The notes: generated from the letters alone by a model not told the origin. A DNA stretch of 64,000 nt from Nevskia soli DSM 19509 (GCF_000711955.1 NZ_JONR01000009.1:1-64000), one strand, 5' to 3'; shown: positions 8,753-17,659, counted from the first letter of the stretch. Numbers and translations are program-made.

Positions 8753-10321
8753 TTACGCCGCCTCGCCCACCAGCTTCGACTTGGCCGCCCGCACCGGCTT
8801 CTGCTCCGTCGCCGCCTCGGCGAGATAATCACCCAGATCGAAATGCTTGAGCTGGCGACGGAAGCTGAAGGTAAAACCCGGCCACAGGCTGGTGTTCTTG
8901 CCGCTGGGATGCAGGTACCAGCTCTTGCAGCCGCCGGCCGTCCACACCGCGTGGCTCAGCTGCTCCTGGATCTTCGTGTTGAAGCGCGCCTGCACGTCCG
9001 GCTTGACGTCGACGCTGCGCAGCTTGCGCGTCTCCATCTTGCGCAGCGCGTCCATCACGTAGTTCACCTGCGACTCGATCATGTAGACCATCGAGTTGTG
9101 GCCCAGGCCGGTGTTCGGCCCGACGATGAGGAACAGGTTGGGGAAGCCGGCCACGGTGGTGCCCTTGTAGGCTTCCGGGCCGTCCTTCCAGGCGTCGACG
9201 ATGTCGCGCCCGCCGCGACCGAACAACACGCCCTTGGGCATCGGGTCGGTGGCGTGGAAGCCGGTACCGTAGATGATGGCATCGACCGCGCGCTCGGTGC
9301 CGTCCTGTCCGATGATGCTGTTGGCGCGCACTTCCTTGATGCCGCTGCTGATCACCTCGACATTGGCCTTGGCCAGCGCCGGATAGTAATCATCCGAAAT
9401 CAGCACGCGCTTGCAGCCCACGGTGTAGTCCGGGGTGAGCTTGGCGCGCAACTCCGGATCCTTGATGTGGTGGTGGATGTGGCGCAGCGCGATACGCTTC
9501 ACCAGGTTCATGATCTTCGGATTGATGGTGAAGCCCAGCACCCGCGTTTCCATCATGGCGTAGATGGCGCCGCGGAACAGGCGCTGCGTCAGCGGCACCG
9601 CCTTGAACAGCTTGTGCTCGAAGTCCGACACCTTGCGGTCCGGCTTGGGCAGGATCCACGGCGGCGTGCGCTGGTACAAGTCGAGCCGCGCCACCTGTTT
9701 CTGGATCTGCGGCACGAACTGAATGGCCGAAGCGCCGGTACCGATCACGGCGACGCGCTTGCCCTTCAGGTCGTAGTCGTGGTCCCAGTCCTGCGAATGG
9801 AAGGTCTTGCCCTGGAACTTCTCCAGGCCCTTCACCCCCACCGGGTAGGCCGGGCGGCTGAGGCCGCCCATGCCGGAAATCAGCACGTTCGCGGTCAGCG
9901 TGCGGCCACCGGAAAGCTGCACGCGCCAGACGCCGGCCTTCTCGTCCCATTGCGCCGACTGCACCTCGGAGTCGAACTGGATATACGGGCGCAGGCCGAA
10001 TTGCTCGGTGCACTTGCGCAGGTAATTCCAGATCTCCGGCTGCGGCGAGAACATGCGCGACCATTCCGGGTTCGGCGCGAAGGAGAAGGAGTACAGGTGC
10101 GATTGCACGTCGCAGGCGCAGCCCGGGTAGTGATTGTCGCGCCAGGTGCCGCCGACGTCGCCGGCCTTTTCCAGGATGAGGAAGTCGTCGACACCGGCCT
10201 GCTTCAGCCGGATCGCCATGCCGAGGCCGGCGAACCCGGTGCCGACGATGGCGATGCGCACGGACTGCTCCTTGCGCACAGCGGAAGCGGCGCCGGATTT
10301 GGCGGCTGAAGTCTTGGGCAT
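8753..10321 (-). CDS. Flavin-containing / Baeyer-Villiger-type monooxygenase
   Basis: 522 residues from ATG 10321. Shows the FAD motif GTGFAG (27-32), a second Rossmann motif IGTGASAIQ for NADPH, and between them FQGKTFHSQDWD (about 168-179), which fits the FxGxxxHxxxW(P/D) fingerprint of type I Baeyer-Villiger monooxygenases. It would insert oxygen next to a ketone, or act as an AlmA-like oxygenase of long-chain hydrocarbons; sequence alone does not decide. The frame continues upstream to 10645, but that extension runs through the promoter and the divergent TetR gene and was rejected. The likely sigma-70 promoter (TTGACA, 17 bases, TACATT) overlaps the palindromic operator shared with tetR. 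Confidence 0.88.
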   Translation of the reverse strand: MPKTSAAKSGAASAVRKEQSVRIAIVGTGFAGLGMAIRLKQAGVDDFLILEKAGDVGGTWRDNHYPGCACDVQSHLYSFSFAPNPEWSRMFSPQPEIWNYLRKCTEQFGLRPYIQFDSEVQSAQWDEKAGVWRVQLSGGRTLTANVLISGMGGLSRPAYPVGVKGLEKFQGKTFHSQDWDHDYDLKGKRVAVIGTGASAIQFVPQIQKQVARLDLYQRTPPWILPKPDRKVSDFEHKLFKAVPLTQRLFRGAIYAMMETRVLGFTINPKIMNLVKRIALRHIHHHIKDPELRAKLTPDYTVGCKRVLISDDYYPALAKANVEVISSGIKEVRANSIIGQDGTERAVDAIIYGTGFHATDPMPKGVLFGRGGRDIVDAWKDGPEAYKGTTVAGFPNLFLIVGPNTGLGHNSMVYMIESQVNYVMDALRKMETRKLRSVDVKPDVQARFNTKIQEQLSHAVWTAGGCKSWYLHPSGKNTSLWPGFTFSFRRQLKHFDLGDYLAEAATEQKPVRAAKSKLVGEAA

Positions 10322-10410
10322 TGCACAGCTCTCCTGCGGACTGATCTGGTTGGTAAGCGCCGTTTGCCAGGGCGATTCAGCCCATGGCCCGACGTCTTGC
10401 TCGACATTCT

Positions 10411-10459
10411 TTGTATACAACTGTCTACTAAATGTAGACAAGCGTATACTGAATGTCAA
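10411..10459. promoter_or_regulatory. Divergent promoter and TetR-type operator (flavoprotein gene / tetR)
   Basis: Three palindromic elements are packed together: TTGTATACAA (10411-10420), a perfect 7-5-7 inverted repeat TGTCTAC-TAAAT-GTAGACA (10422-10440), and another GTATAC in 10441-10450. On the minus strand TTGACA (10459-10454) and TACATT (10436-10431) are 17 bases apart, a good sigma-70 promoter for the monooxygenase gene, with the operator covering its -10 region. A plus-strand TATACT at 10445-10450 could serve tetR. This is the expected layout for TetR repression of both genes. Confidence 0.75.
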
Positions 10460-10490
10460 GATCATTCCCTGCATTGGCCGGACCGCCACC

Positions 10491-11168
10491 ATGAGCCGCA
10501 CCAAAGCCACCGAGGAAAACCCCAGCCCCGCGGGTGGGCGGCAGCGCCTGATGGAAGCCGCCCTGCGCATCGGCGCCAGCAAGCGCAGCCTGCAGGGCCT
10601 GGGCCTGCGCGAGCTGGCGCGCGAAGCCGGGTTGAATCCGAACACCTTCTATCGCCACTTCAGCAGCCTGGAACAGCTCAACCAGGCCATCATCGACGAA
10701 CTCGGCCGCGACATCCGCACCAACCTGCGCGGCATCCGCCGCACCGTGCAGAGCCCGGTAGCCGAAGCCACCCCGCGCACCGTCGAATACGTCTTCGACT
10801 ACGCCTTGCGCAATCCGGACGCTTTCATCGTCGCCGTGCGCGAGCTGCACGGCGCCATCCCCGCGCTGCGCGAAGCCCTGCAGCGCATGATCGACGACGT
10901 GGCCGAGGAAACGGTGGAGGACGTGCTGTTCCTCAACATCGTCCCGGGCATGAAGGTCGAGATCCTGCGCGAAGTCTCGCGCGTGGTGGTGCAACACGTG
11001 TTCCACCAGACCCTGGACTACATCGAACAGCCGGCCCGGCGGGGCCAGATCATGCAGCAGACCGTGCGCATCATCGACATGCTTTACGCCGGCGCGCTGA
11101 CCATGCAGGCGATGAAGGTGGACTCGCTGGCAGAGCTGTTGACCAAACAAAAGCCGGCTCGCAAATAG
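10491..11168 (+). CDS. TetR/AcrR-family transcriptional regulator
   Basis: 225 residues from ATG 10491 (MSRTKATE). The N-terminal helix-turn-helix reads GLRELAREAGLNPNTFYRHF (about 43-62), typical of TetR. The C-terminal ligand domain is predicted all-helical. It is divergent from the monooxygenase gene across the palindromic operator described at 10411-10459, so it probably represses itself and the monooxygenase/SDR pair; the inducer may be a fatty acid, ketone or hydrocarbon derivative, which is inference. A longer in-frame upstream stretch has no TetR similarity. Confidence 0.9.
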   Translation: MSRTKATEENPSPAGGRQRLMEAALRIGASKRSLQGLGLRELAREAGLNPNTFYRHFSSLEQLNQAIIDELGRDIRTNLRGIRRTVQSPVAEATPRTVEYVFDYALRNPDAFIVAVRELHGAIPALREALQRMIDDVAEETVEDVLFLNIVPGMKVEILREVSRVVVQHVFHQTLDYIEQPARRGQIMQQTVRIIDMLYAGALTMQAMKVDSLAELLTKQKPARK

Positions 11169-11317
11169 CCATACGGCGATTGCCCGGCTTTCTCTTTCTC
11201 GCCGTCCCAGGTAGTCCGTTCGCGGGATGATTGGAACGGGCTGCACGCCCACCATTCGAATCAATCGAGGCTCTGGCGATTGCAGCCTAGGCCAAAAGAA
11301 CGAATGGAGAGAGCGCA

Positions 11318-12226
11318 ATGAAAATACTCGTGGTGGGCGGCGCCGGCATGATCGGCGGCCATGCGGCGCTGTACCTGCGCTCCAGGGGCCACGAGGTCAG
11401 CATCGCCGGGCGCAACCCGCCCGCCGCGGGCACGCCTCTGGGCGAGCTGGAATTCCTGCGCTGCGACTACATCGCCAACGACCTGCCGCGCGCCGTGTTG
11501 GCACGCTTCGAGGCAATGGTCTTCGCCGCCGGCAACGACATCCGCCACCTGCCGCCCGAACAGGATGCGACCGCGCACTGGCAGCGCGCCAACGCGGAGG
11601 GCGTGCCGCGCTTCTTCGCCGCCGCCCGTGAAGCCGGCGTGCGCCATGCCGTCAACGTCGGCAGCTTCTACCCCCAGGCCCGCCCCGCCCTGGTCGAAAG
11701 CAATGCCTATGTCCGCTCGCGCAAGCTGGCCGACGAAGGCGTCCGCGCCCTGGCCAGCAAGGACTTCCGCGCCATCAGCGTCAACGCGCCGTTCGTCTGC
11801 GGCGCCGTGCCCGGCCTGGTCGTCGGCATGTTCAAGGCCTATACCGCCTATGCCGAGGGCAAGTTCGCGCCGATGCCGGAATTCGCCCCGCCCGGCGGCG
11901 TCAACTTCATCTCCACCACGTCCCTGTCCGAGGCCATCGAAGGCGCCCTCGCCCGCGGCGAAAACGGCAAGGCCTACCTGGTCGGCGACCAGAACCTCTC
12001 CTTCCAGGATTTCTTCGGCGCCTTCTTCCGCGCCGTCGGCCGGCCGGTGCCGCCGGTGATCGACCAGGAACACCCGATGCTGCCGGATTCCGCCATCTAT
12101 TTCGGGCGCGGCAACACGCTTTATTACGCGCCGGAGCCGGGGGAGACCGCCCTGCTCGCTTACCGGCGCAACGACGTCATCCGCACCGTCGGAGAGATCG
12201 TGGCGCAGTATCGGGACGGGACTTGA
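11318..12226 (+). CDS. NAD-dependent epimerase/dehydratase-family protein
   Basis: 302 residues. The N-terminus MKILVVGGAGMIGG is an extended-SDR Rossmann motif (GGxGxxG), followed by FAAGNDIRH and a long substrate half. The usual YxxxK pair is not obvious: the corresponding region reads NVGSFYPQARPALVESNAYVRSRK, where Tyr-V-R-S-R-K has altered spacing, so it may be an atypical or NAD-binding-only member. It lies downstream of tetR on the same strand with a 149-base gap and a ribosome-binding site GGAGAG before ATG 11318. Confidence 0.78.
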   Translation: MKILVVGGAGMIGGHAALYLRSRGHEVSIAGRNPPAAGTPLGELEFLRCDYIANDLPRAVLARFEAMVFAAGNDIRHLPPEQDATAHWQRANAEGVPRFFAAAREAGVRHAVNVGSFYPQARPALVESNAYVRSRKLADEGVRALASKDFRAISVNAPFVCGAVPGLVVGMFKAYTAYAEGKFAPMPEFAPPGGVNFISTTSLSEAIEGALARGENGKAYLVGDQNLSFQDFFGAFFRAVGRPVPPVIDQEHPMLPDSAIYFGRGNTLYYAPEPGETALLAYRRNDVIRTVGEIVAQYRDGT

Positions 12227-12236
12227 AGCGGAACGT

Positions 12237-12290
12237 GTAGGTCGTTTCAAGCGGCAAGTCGGCTCCGCTACGCTTGAGCCGACCTACACC
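12237..12290. repeat. Palindromic intergenic repeat (AGGTCGGCTCAAGCG family), copy 1
   Basis: Imperfect inverted repeat: left arm GTAGGTCGTTTCAAGCG and right arm CGCTTGAGCCGACCTAC pair with two mismatches. The right arm (as its complement GTAGGTCGGCTCAAGCG) recurs at about 22024, downstream of the rhodanese gene. Both copies follow plus-strand genes. It behaves like a REP-type intergenic element. Confidence 0.6.
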
Positions 12291-12378
12291 GACCAAATCC
12301 GATCGTAGGCTGGGATGAGCAAAGCGAATCCCGGCGATTTTTGCGAAGCAGGATCAATACAAGGTCAACAGCAAGGCC

Positions 12379-12597
12379 TCACTTCTTGGCCAGCTTGACC
12401 AGCTCCTCCGGCTGATAAATCCCCGCCTTGAGGGTATGCCCGGTTCCCGGACGCTTGTAGGAAACCTTGATCCCCCGGCGCGCATGGCCGATCACTGTGA
12501 CCACGTATTCCGTGGTCCAGGAAAAACTCCAGACCGAACCGAGCGGATAGGTCTTGTCCCAGTCGTTGCCATCAATTTCGTCGCTTTCGCCGTTCAT
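12379..12597 (-). CDS. Small conserved-type hypothetical protein
   Basis: 72 residues from ATG 12597 (MNGESDEIDG). Not recognised. The sequence is acidic at the N-terminus and then forms what looks like a small beta-rich domain (WSFSWTTEYVVTVIGHARR, then KVSYKRPG), ending in a Lys-rich PEELVKLAKK tail. An upstream in-frame stretch overlaps the CoA-binding gene and is not needed. It is downstream of the CoA-binding protein gene on the same strand (95-base gap). Confidence 0.55.
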   Translation of the reverse strand: MNGESDEIDGNDWDKTYPLGSVWSFSWTTEYVVTVIGHARRGIKVSYKRPGTGHTLKAGIYQPEELVKLAKK

Positions 12598-12692
12598 TCT
12601 TGCCGTATACCCGCACCGGATCCGATGCGAATGATTCGCCCGGAGCGGAGCAAGGGTAACGCATTCCGCCGCCCTGGCCCCGGCAATACCGT

Positions 12693-13202
12693 TCAGCGGC
12701 CGATGAGACGGCGGTGCTCGACCATCAGGCAACGATCCTGCACCACCTTGATACCGGCGCGCGCCAGCCGCTCCGCCGCTTCCTCGTTGCGGATTCCCTG
12801 CTGGAACCATACCGCCTCCGGGCGCTTGGCCAGGATGTCGTCGACGTGGGCCGGAATGTCCTGCGGCCGGCGGAACACGTCGACCAGGTCGATCTCGCCC
12901 GGGATATCGACCAGCTTGCGATAGACCGGCTGCTCCAGGATGTGCGTGACTTCCGGGTAGTACACCGGCACCGGAACCACGTCCAGCCCCACTTCCACCA
13001 GGTAACGCGGCACATAGAACGCCGGCTGGTTGGACTGCATTTCGGTCTTGATACCCAACACGGCGATGCGCGTGCTGGCTTCCACGATCTGGCGGATGCC
13101 CTGGACACTATCGATCAGATTCTGCCGCCAGTCTTCCATTCCGCCCATATCCGATGGCATGCCCCACTCCTGTTCCGAGTCAAATCCCGCAGCCTGCAGC
13201 AT
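12693..13202 (-). CDS. CoA-binding-domain protein (YccU type)
   Basis: 169 residues from ATG 13202. A CoA-binding Rossmann domain like that of succinyl-CoA synthetase alpha: IAVLGIKTEMQSNQPAFYVP (about 45-64), then VVPVPVYYPEV, LVDVFRRPQDIPAHVDDI and VWFQQGIRNEEAAERLARAG. YccU-family proteins bind CoA or a related nucleotide; their role is unknown. It starts 6 bases after the stop of the TPR-DUF1329 gene and so is probably the last gene of the TonB-type operon. A long open frame continues upstream through the DUF1329 gene in another frame and was ignored. Confidence 0.82.
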   Translation of the reverse strand: MLQAAGFDSEQEWGMPSDMGGMEDWRQNLIDSVQGIRQIVEASTRIAVLGIKTEMQSNQPAFYVPRYLVEVGLDVVPVPVYYPEVTHILEQPVYRKLVDIPGEIDLVDVFRRPQDIPAHVDDILAKRPEAVWFQQGIRNEEAAERLARAGIKVVQDRCLMVEHRRLIGR

Positions 13203-13207
13203 ACGCC

Positions 13208-15757
13208 TCAATGCACGTAACGCCCCTGTACCACCCCCGGCAGGAACTCGCCTTCCTTCATCGGCGTGTTGTACACCGGCGGTGAATCCTCGGCGAACAG
13301 GCGGTTGACGAAGTAGCGCCCTTCCTTGAGATCGTAGGTCACCACCGGCGCGCAGTTGGCGGTCTGCACATCGTAGGACGGCAGCAGGTGCCCTTCCTGG
13401 AAACGCCAGGGCTTGCCGGCGGGGTCGTAGTTGTCCACCAGCACCACGTTCCAGCTGTCCTCGTCGACGTAGAACAGGCGCTTGCCGAAGCGGTGGTTGT
13501 TGCCCGGCCGCAGCGTCGCCTCCACCACCCAGACGCGGTGCAGTTCGTAACGCGTCTGCGCCTGGTCGAAATGGCCGGGCTTGAGCAATTGGGCGTACTT
13601 GATGCTGCCGTCGCCCAGGCGATAGCTGTTGTAGGGGATGTACAGCTCGCGCTTGCCCACCAGCTTCCACACGTAGCGGTCGAACAGGCCGTTGTACATG
13701 TCCACCATATCGATGAAGTAGACGCCGCCCGAACCGGGGAAGGGCTGGTCGTAACCCACCGGCGGAATGCGGAACATCTTCGGCACGTTGGCCGGCACCA
13801 CCCAGATGCCGCGGGCATCCTTGAGCTGGTTGGCCGTCTCGTGCACCAGGGCGAGGAAATCGAAGCCGCCCCTGTCGCGCCCGAACCAGGTCAGGTAATA
13901 GAGCAGGATGTTGTGCTTGGCGATATCCACCGGATCGCTCACGTTGCCGTAGCGGTAATAGACCCGCTCGCTCTGCTTCAGGTACTGGATGGAGCCGCTG
14001 CTTTCCACCACCGCCTGGCTGGACTGCGAGGTCACCGTGTCGCCGCGGTAGCGCAGCCGGTGATTCCACAGCACTTCCACACCGGTCTGCGGCTGCGGGA
14101 AAGGAAAGCCCAGGTGCGCGTCGGCGATGGAGTCGGCGGCGATGGTCCTGGACTTGCCGTGGTTGGCCTGGGTGGCGGTATAGATCGCCTGCGGGTAACT
14201 CACCGTGCGCCGGGTCTGGTACACCGGCATGGTGTAGTCCGGGTACTTGGCGAACAGCGCCTTGTAGCCGTCCACCAGTTGCCCCGCGTATCTCTGGTAG
14301 TTGGCCGCGGTGATGGTGAGCTGCGGCCTGTCGCCCGGGAAGGGATCGGCCAGCTTGCCGCCCGGCTTGTAGGCGGCCGGCCACTGGCCGCGGGTGAGAC
14401 CGCCGGTCCAGGGCGGGATGCTGCCGTCGGCGCTGCCGGCCTGCTCCGCACCCACCGGCGTCAGGCCGCCGCTGCCGGAAGCCGCGCCCGGCGCCACCGC
14501 CGGCGGCAACTCCGGCTGCGCCGCATCGTTCACCGCCACCGGACCACCGAGCAGGCCGGTGGCCAGCGTCGGTGCCGAGGTATCCCGGGCACGCCGCTGC
14601 GCCGCGGCGGTGAGCGCCTGCTCGCGTGCCTGCCCGGATTCCAGGTACTTCACCCACTGGTTGGCCAATGCCCGGTTTGCGGGGAAACTGGCGGCATCGC
14701 GGAAAGCCTTGGTGGCGCCGTCGACATCCGCCTGCTGGTATAGGGCTACGCCCAGGGCCATGTAGGCCGGGCCGGACTTGCCGCCCATGGAAATGCCCTG
14801 CGACAGCGCCTGCGTCGCATCGCGGTATTCCTCGCGATCCAGGTGCATCTGGCCCAGCTGGAGATACAGCTCGCTGCCGGGCTTGGCACTGACCGCGTCC
14901 TGCAAGGCGGGAATGGCCAGGGAAGACTCGCGCGCCTGCACCCACAGCGCCGCGAGGTTGCGCAGGTTGTCGGGGCTGCGCGGCACCTTGCCCGCCTCCA
15001 TCCAGCCCTTGAGCAGGGAGCCGGCCTGGAACGGCGCACCGATCTGCGCGGTGAGACCCACCAGCTGCATGCGCTGCTCGGCGGTCTCCAGATAGCCGAG
15101 GCGGCTCGCGACTTCCATCGTCGCCTGCGCCCGCTCCTTGTCTCCGCCCTTGAGATACAACGCGGACAAGCGCATCCAGTCGTCGCGTGCCGAGGGCTGG
15201 TCGCGCACCACCGTTTCCAGCACCTGCGCCGCTTCCTTGTCCTGGCCCACACCGACATAGGCGGCATACAGCGCCCGGCGCCAGCTGATGTCCGGCGCGC
15301 GGCTGGCGGCCACGCCCTTCTGCAACGGCGCCAGCGCCTCGCGGTAGCGTTGGCCGCGCAGGTAGGCGGCACCCAGCGCGACCAGTTCCTCCGGGCTCAG
15401 GGCGGCGCCGGACTTGTAGCGCGGCTCGATCGAAGCGATCACCGTCTTCGGATCGCCGCTGCCCACCCGCAGCTGTGCCAGATCGTTGCGCATCTGCTGC
15501 TCGGCCGGCCCGGACAGGCCGTGCTGGTCCAGCGCATCCTGCAGGTACTTCGCCGCCGCCGCGTAATCCTTCTTCTGCGCCGCCGCCGCCGCCAACTCCC
15601 GCAGCAGCATGGCCTTGGCGTAGGGATCGGTATTGGTCTGCAACTGCTTCTGGATATCCTGCGGCTGCTGCGCCGGCTCGTTCGGGCCGACGCGGGTCTG
15701 GCTGCGGTATTGGTCAGCGATTGCCGGAGGCAGAGTCAGCGTGAACAGAAGCACCAT
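13208..15757 (-). CDS. TPR repeat region fused to DUF1329 (LolA/LolB-like) domain
   Basis: 849 residues from ATG 15757, which begins with a signal-like MVLLFTLTLPPAIADQ. Residues about 20-400 are tetratricopeptide-type helical repeats (PYAKAMLLRELAAAAAQKK, DYAAAAKYLQDAL and others). After an Ala/Pro/Gly linker, residues about 445-849 are a full DUF1329 domain: TITAANYQRYAGQL, YPDYTMPVYQTRRT, RVWVVEATLRPG and FYVDEDSWN, all shared with the free-standing DUF1329 protein at 55384-56733. TonB2-type operons usually end with a TPR gene; the fused DUF1329 is unusual. The frame is open to 15886, but those 43 extra codons are made by a palindromic repeat, so I prefer the shorter start. Confidence 0.82.
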   Translation of the reverse strand: MVLLFTLTLPPAIADQYRSQTRVGPNEPAQQPQDIQKQLQTNTDPYAKAMLLRELAAAAAQKKDYAAAAKYLQDALDQHGLSGPAEQQMRNDLAQLRVGSGDPKTVIASIEPRYKSGAALSPEELVALGAAYLRGQRYREALAPLQKGVAASRAPDISWRRALYAAYVGVGQDKEAAQVLETVVRDQPSARDDWMRLSALYLKGGDKERAQATMEVASRLGYLETAEQRMQLVGLTAQIGAPFQAGSLLKGWMEAGKVPRSPDNLRNLAALWVQARESSLAIPALQDAVSAKPGSELYLQLGQMHLDREEYRDATQALSQGISMGGKSGPAYMALGVALYQQADVDGATKAFRDAASFPANRALANQWVKYLESGQAREQALTAAAQRRARDTSAPTLATGLLGGPVAVNDAAQPELPPAVAPGAASGSGGLTPVGAEQAGSADGSIPPWTGGLTRGQWPAAYKPGGKLADPFPGDRPQLTITAANYQRYAGQLVDGYKALFAKYPDYTMPVYQTRRTVSYPQAIYTATQANHGKSRTIAADSIADAHLGFPFPQPQTGVEVLWNHRLRYRGDTVTSQSSQAVVESSGSIQYLKQSERVYYRYGNVSDPVDIAKHNILLYYLTWFGRDRGGFDFLALVHETANQLKDARGIWVVPANVPKMFRIPPVGYDQPFPGSGGVYFIDMVDMYNGLFDRYVWKLVGKRELYIPYNSYRLGDGSIKYAQLLKPGHFDQAQTRYELHRVWVVEATLRPGNNHRFGKRLFYVDEDSWNVVLVDNYDPAGKPWRFQEGHLLPSYDVQTANCAPVVTYDLKEGRYFVNRLFAEDSPPVYNTPMKEGEFLPGVVQGRYVH

Positions 15758-15770
15758 CGCGCCGGCAACG

Positions 15771-15888
15771 CAGTGGCTGGTGATTAGTGGCCAGTGACTA
15801 GTGAAAAGAAACGATCGTGCCCGGCACCGACGGTCTGATGCATGGGCTTTGGCTTTTACTGGCCACTGGTCACTAATCACTGGCAACT
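15771..15888. repeat. Palindromic repeat with AGTGGCCAGTGA units, copy 1
   Basis: The left arm (15773-15808, contains GATTAGTGGCCAGTGACTAG) and the right arm (15852-15887, contains CTTTTACTGGCCACTGGTCA) are inverted copies around a unique centre. A second element with the same arms occurs at 24138-24225. It lies between the TonB gene and the most likely start of the TPR-DUF1329 gene, and creates a spurious 43-codon N-terminal extension of the latter. Confidence 0.7.
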
Positions 15889-15895
15889 GTTTTCC

Positions 15896-16669
15896 CTAAC
15901 GCCAGTTGTACTGGCAGTCGGCCGGATCCATCGGCACGCGCTGGTCCACTTCGCGGGTCTGCTTGGACTCGTTGTAGATCCAGTTGGAGATGCTCTCGAT
16001 CGCCGCCGCCTCGTACACCCCGCGCGGCTGCGCATCGACGATCTTGACGTTGCTGACGCGGCCGTTGGGCATCACCGTGAACACCGCCTCGACCCAGCCG
16101 GCGATCTTCTGCTTGCAGGCCCACTCCGGCATCTGCGGCCGCGCCGTGGACAGCGGCACCAGCTCCTTGCCGGAGAAACCCTGGCCCGAGCCGAAGCCGC
16201 CTCCCCCGCCGCCGGTCCCGTTGCCGTTGCCATTGCCGCCGCGCCCGGCAAAGCCGCCGAACACGCCGGAACTGCCCAGCCCCAGCGAGGTGCCCAGGTT
16301 CACCGGTCCACCGCCGACGGCGATCTCCACCGGCGTCGGCGTGATCGAAATCGAGGGCGTGGCGATCGGCGGCAGGTCGGCGCGCGCCAGCGAGGGCGGC
16401 GCCGCCGGCGGCGGAGGCGGTGCCGCATCGGGCGCGGCCGGCTCGTCCTGCGGCTTGTCCTGGTCCTTCTCCAGCTTGACCATCTGCACGCCTTCCACCG
16501 GGGCCTGCACGGCGCCGTTACCCTCCGGCGCGCGGATCATCCAGCGCATCAGGATCACCAGCAACAGCACGATGGCGACGGCCAGCAGCGGAATCAGCAC
16601 CCAGCGCAGGCGCTCCACCGCCGCGCGGGGCGGCGGCCCGCGGCCGGCGGCTGCGGCGGAAGCGTTCAT
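15896..16669 (-). CDS. tonB: TonB-family energy transducer
   Basis: 257 residues. One N-terminal signal anchor (about 22-43, RWVLIPLLAVAIVLLLVIL), an acidic/proline-rich spacer (about 70-100), a Gly/Asn-rich stretch (about 140-160) and a TonB C-terminal domain (about 170-257) with MPEWACKQKIAGWVEAVF and NGRVSNVKIVDAQPRGVYEAA. It should transmit proton-motive force from the ExbB/ExbD complex to an outer-membrane partner. The two Cys residues in the C-terminal domain could form a disulfide. The glycine-rich spacer is longer than usual. It starts 2 bases after the exbD stop. Confidence 0.9.
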   Translation of the reverse strand: MNASAAAAGRGPPPRAAVERLRWVLIPLLAVAIVLLLVILMRWMIRAPEGNGAVQAPVEGVQMVKLEKDQDKPQDEPAAPDAAPPPPPAAPPSLARADLPPIATPSISITPTPVEIAVGGGPVNLGTSLGLGSSGVFGGFAGRGGNGNGNGTGGGGGGFGSGQGFSGKELVPLSTARPQMPEWACKQKIAGWVEAVFTVMPNGRVSNVKIVDAQPRGVYEAAAIESISNWIYNESKQTREVDQRVPMDPADCQYNWR

Positions 16670-16671
16670 GT

Positions 16672-17094
16672 TCAGCGCGTGCCGGGCCCGGTGGCCGGCG
16701 TGGCGGCGATGGCGACATCCTCGATGCCGGCCAGCTTGGCCTGGTCCATCGCGTCCACCACCAGGCCGGTGCGCGCATCGCGGTCGGCCTGGATCACCAC
16801 CGGCGCCTTCGGTTTTTGTGCGCGCAGGCGTTCCAGCGTGGCGCGCAGCAGGCGCACGTCCACATGCTGGCGGTCGACCACGATCTCGCCCTGCGCCGAA
16901 ATGGCGATGAAGATGCTGCTGTTGTCCAGCTTCACCGCGGTCTTGGCGCTGGGCCGGTTGACCTTGATGCCGGCCTCGGTGACGAAGGCGGTGCTGATGA
17001 TGAAGAAGATGAGCAGGTTGAGGAAGAAGTCGAGCATCGGCGCCAGGTCGATGTGCACGTCTTCCTGCTGATGGGTATGCCGGCGGATTTTCAT
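16672..17094 (-). CDS. exbD: ExbD-family biopolymer transport protein
   Basis: 140 residues. Single transmembrane segment (about 17-40) in IDLAPMLDFFLNLLIFFIIS; Asp24 in MLDFFLN matches the conserved protonatable Asp of ExbD/TolR. The periplasmic half has the ExbD fold (VDRQHVDVRLLRATLERL). Together with the ExbB protein encoded just upstream it should form the proton channel of the TonB complex. Spacing is 13 bases from exbB and 2 bases to tonB, so this is one operon. Confidence 0.92.
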   Translation of the reverse strand: MKIRRHTHQQEDVHIDLAPMLDFFLNLLIFFIISTAFVTEAGIKVNRPSAKTAVKLDNSSIFIAISAQGEIVVDRQHVDVRLLRATLERLRAQKPKAPVVIQADRDARTGLVVDAMDQAKLAGIEDVAIAATPATGPGTR

Positions 17095-17107
17095 GTGGGC
17101 AGTCTCC

Positions 17108-17659
17108 CTATTCCGGCAGCAGCAGGTCGGGCAAGCGCTCGGACTCGACCTGCACGCGCGAGCTGAGCTGCACCGAGAAGAACAGGCCGAACAGGCTCAC
17201 CACCAGCCCCGCCAGCGTCGAGATCATGGCGTGCGAGACGCCATAGGCCATGGCGCGCACGTCGGACTGGCCGACGGCCGTCATGGCGTCGAACACCTCC
17301 AGCATGCCGGTGACCGTGCCGAGCAGGCCCAGCAGCGGCGCCAGAGGCACCATCACCCTGATCAGCGGCAGGGTCGAACTCATGCCTATCTTCAGCTCGG
17401 AGATCAGCTGCTCGCGGATGCGGTGCGCGTGCCAGGAGCGGCGCTCGCGCCGCTCCATCCACGCCGCCAGGCGATGGCGGAACTCGCCCGGGTGAATGCG
17501 GGCGAAGTACCAGTAGCGCTCCAGGATCAGGGTCCACATCACCAGCGCGGCGAGCAGGATCCACTTCAGCACCCAGCCGCCGAGGTGGAAGAAATCCCCC
17601 ACCGACTCGAACGGCGCGGAGAAACCCGCGGCGAGCGCCTCGCCGAGGCTACCGAACAT
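17108..17659 (-). CDS. exbB: ExbB/MotA/TolQ-family proton-channel protein
   Basis: 183 residues with three predicted transmembrane helices: LKWILLAALVMWTLIL, the PLAPLLGLLGTVTGML segment diagnostic of ExbB/TolQ, and LAGLVVSLFGLFFSVQL. The short form corresponds to ExbB2 of TonB2-type systems. Its first bases overlap the end of the preceding DUF3450-ExbB gene by 11 bases, so translation is coupled. Partner of the ExbD and TonB proteins downstream. Confidence 0.92.
   Translation of the reverse strand: MFGSLGEALAAGFSAPFESVGDFFHLGGWVLKWILLAALVMWTLILERYWYFARIHPGEFRHRLAAWMERRERRSWHAHRIREQLISELKIGMSSTLPLIRVMVPLAPLLGLLGTVTGMLEVFDAMTAVGQSDVRAMAYGVSHAMISTLAGLVVSLFGLFFSVQLSSRVQVESERLPDLLLPE

Noticed and set aside
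8753..10645. Longer start for the flavoprotein gene at 10645
   Set aside because: The extra codons overlap the divergent tetR gene and the promoter/operator and do not match any flavoprotein.
12810..14945. Long open frame upstream of the CoA-binding gene
   Set aside because: It runs through the DUF1329 coding region in another frame and is Gly/Arg/Ala-rich without a domain.
15758..15886. 43-codon N-terminal extension of the TPR-DUF1329 gene
   Set aside because: It is made by a palindromic repeat also found at 24138-24225, while the shorter start gives a signal-like peptide.
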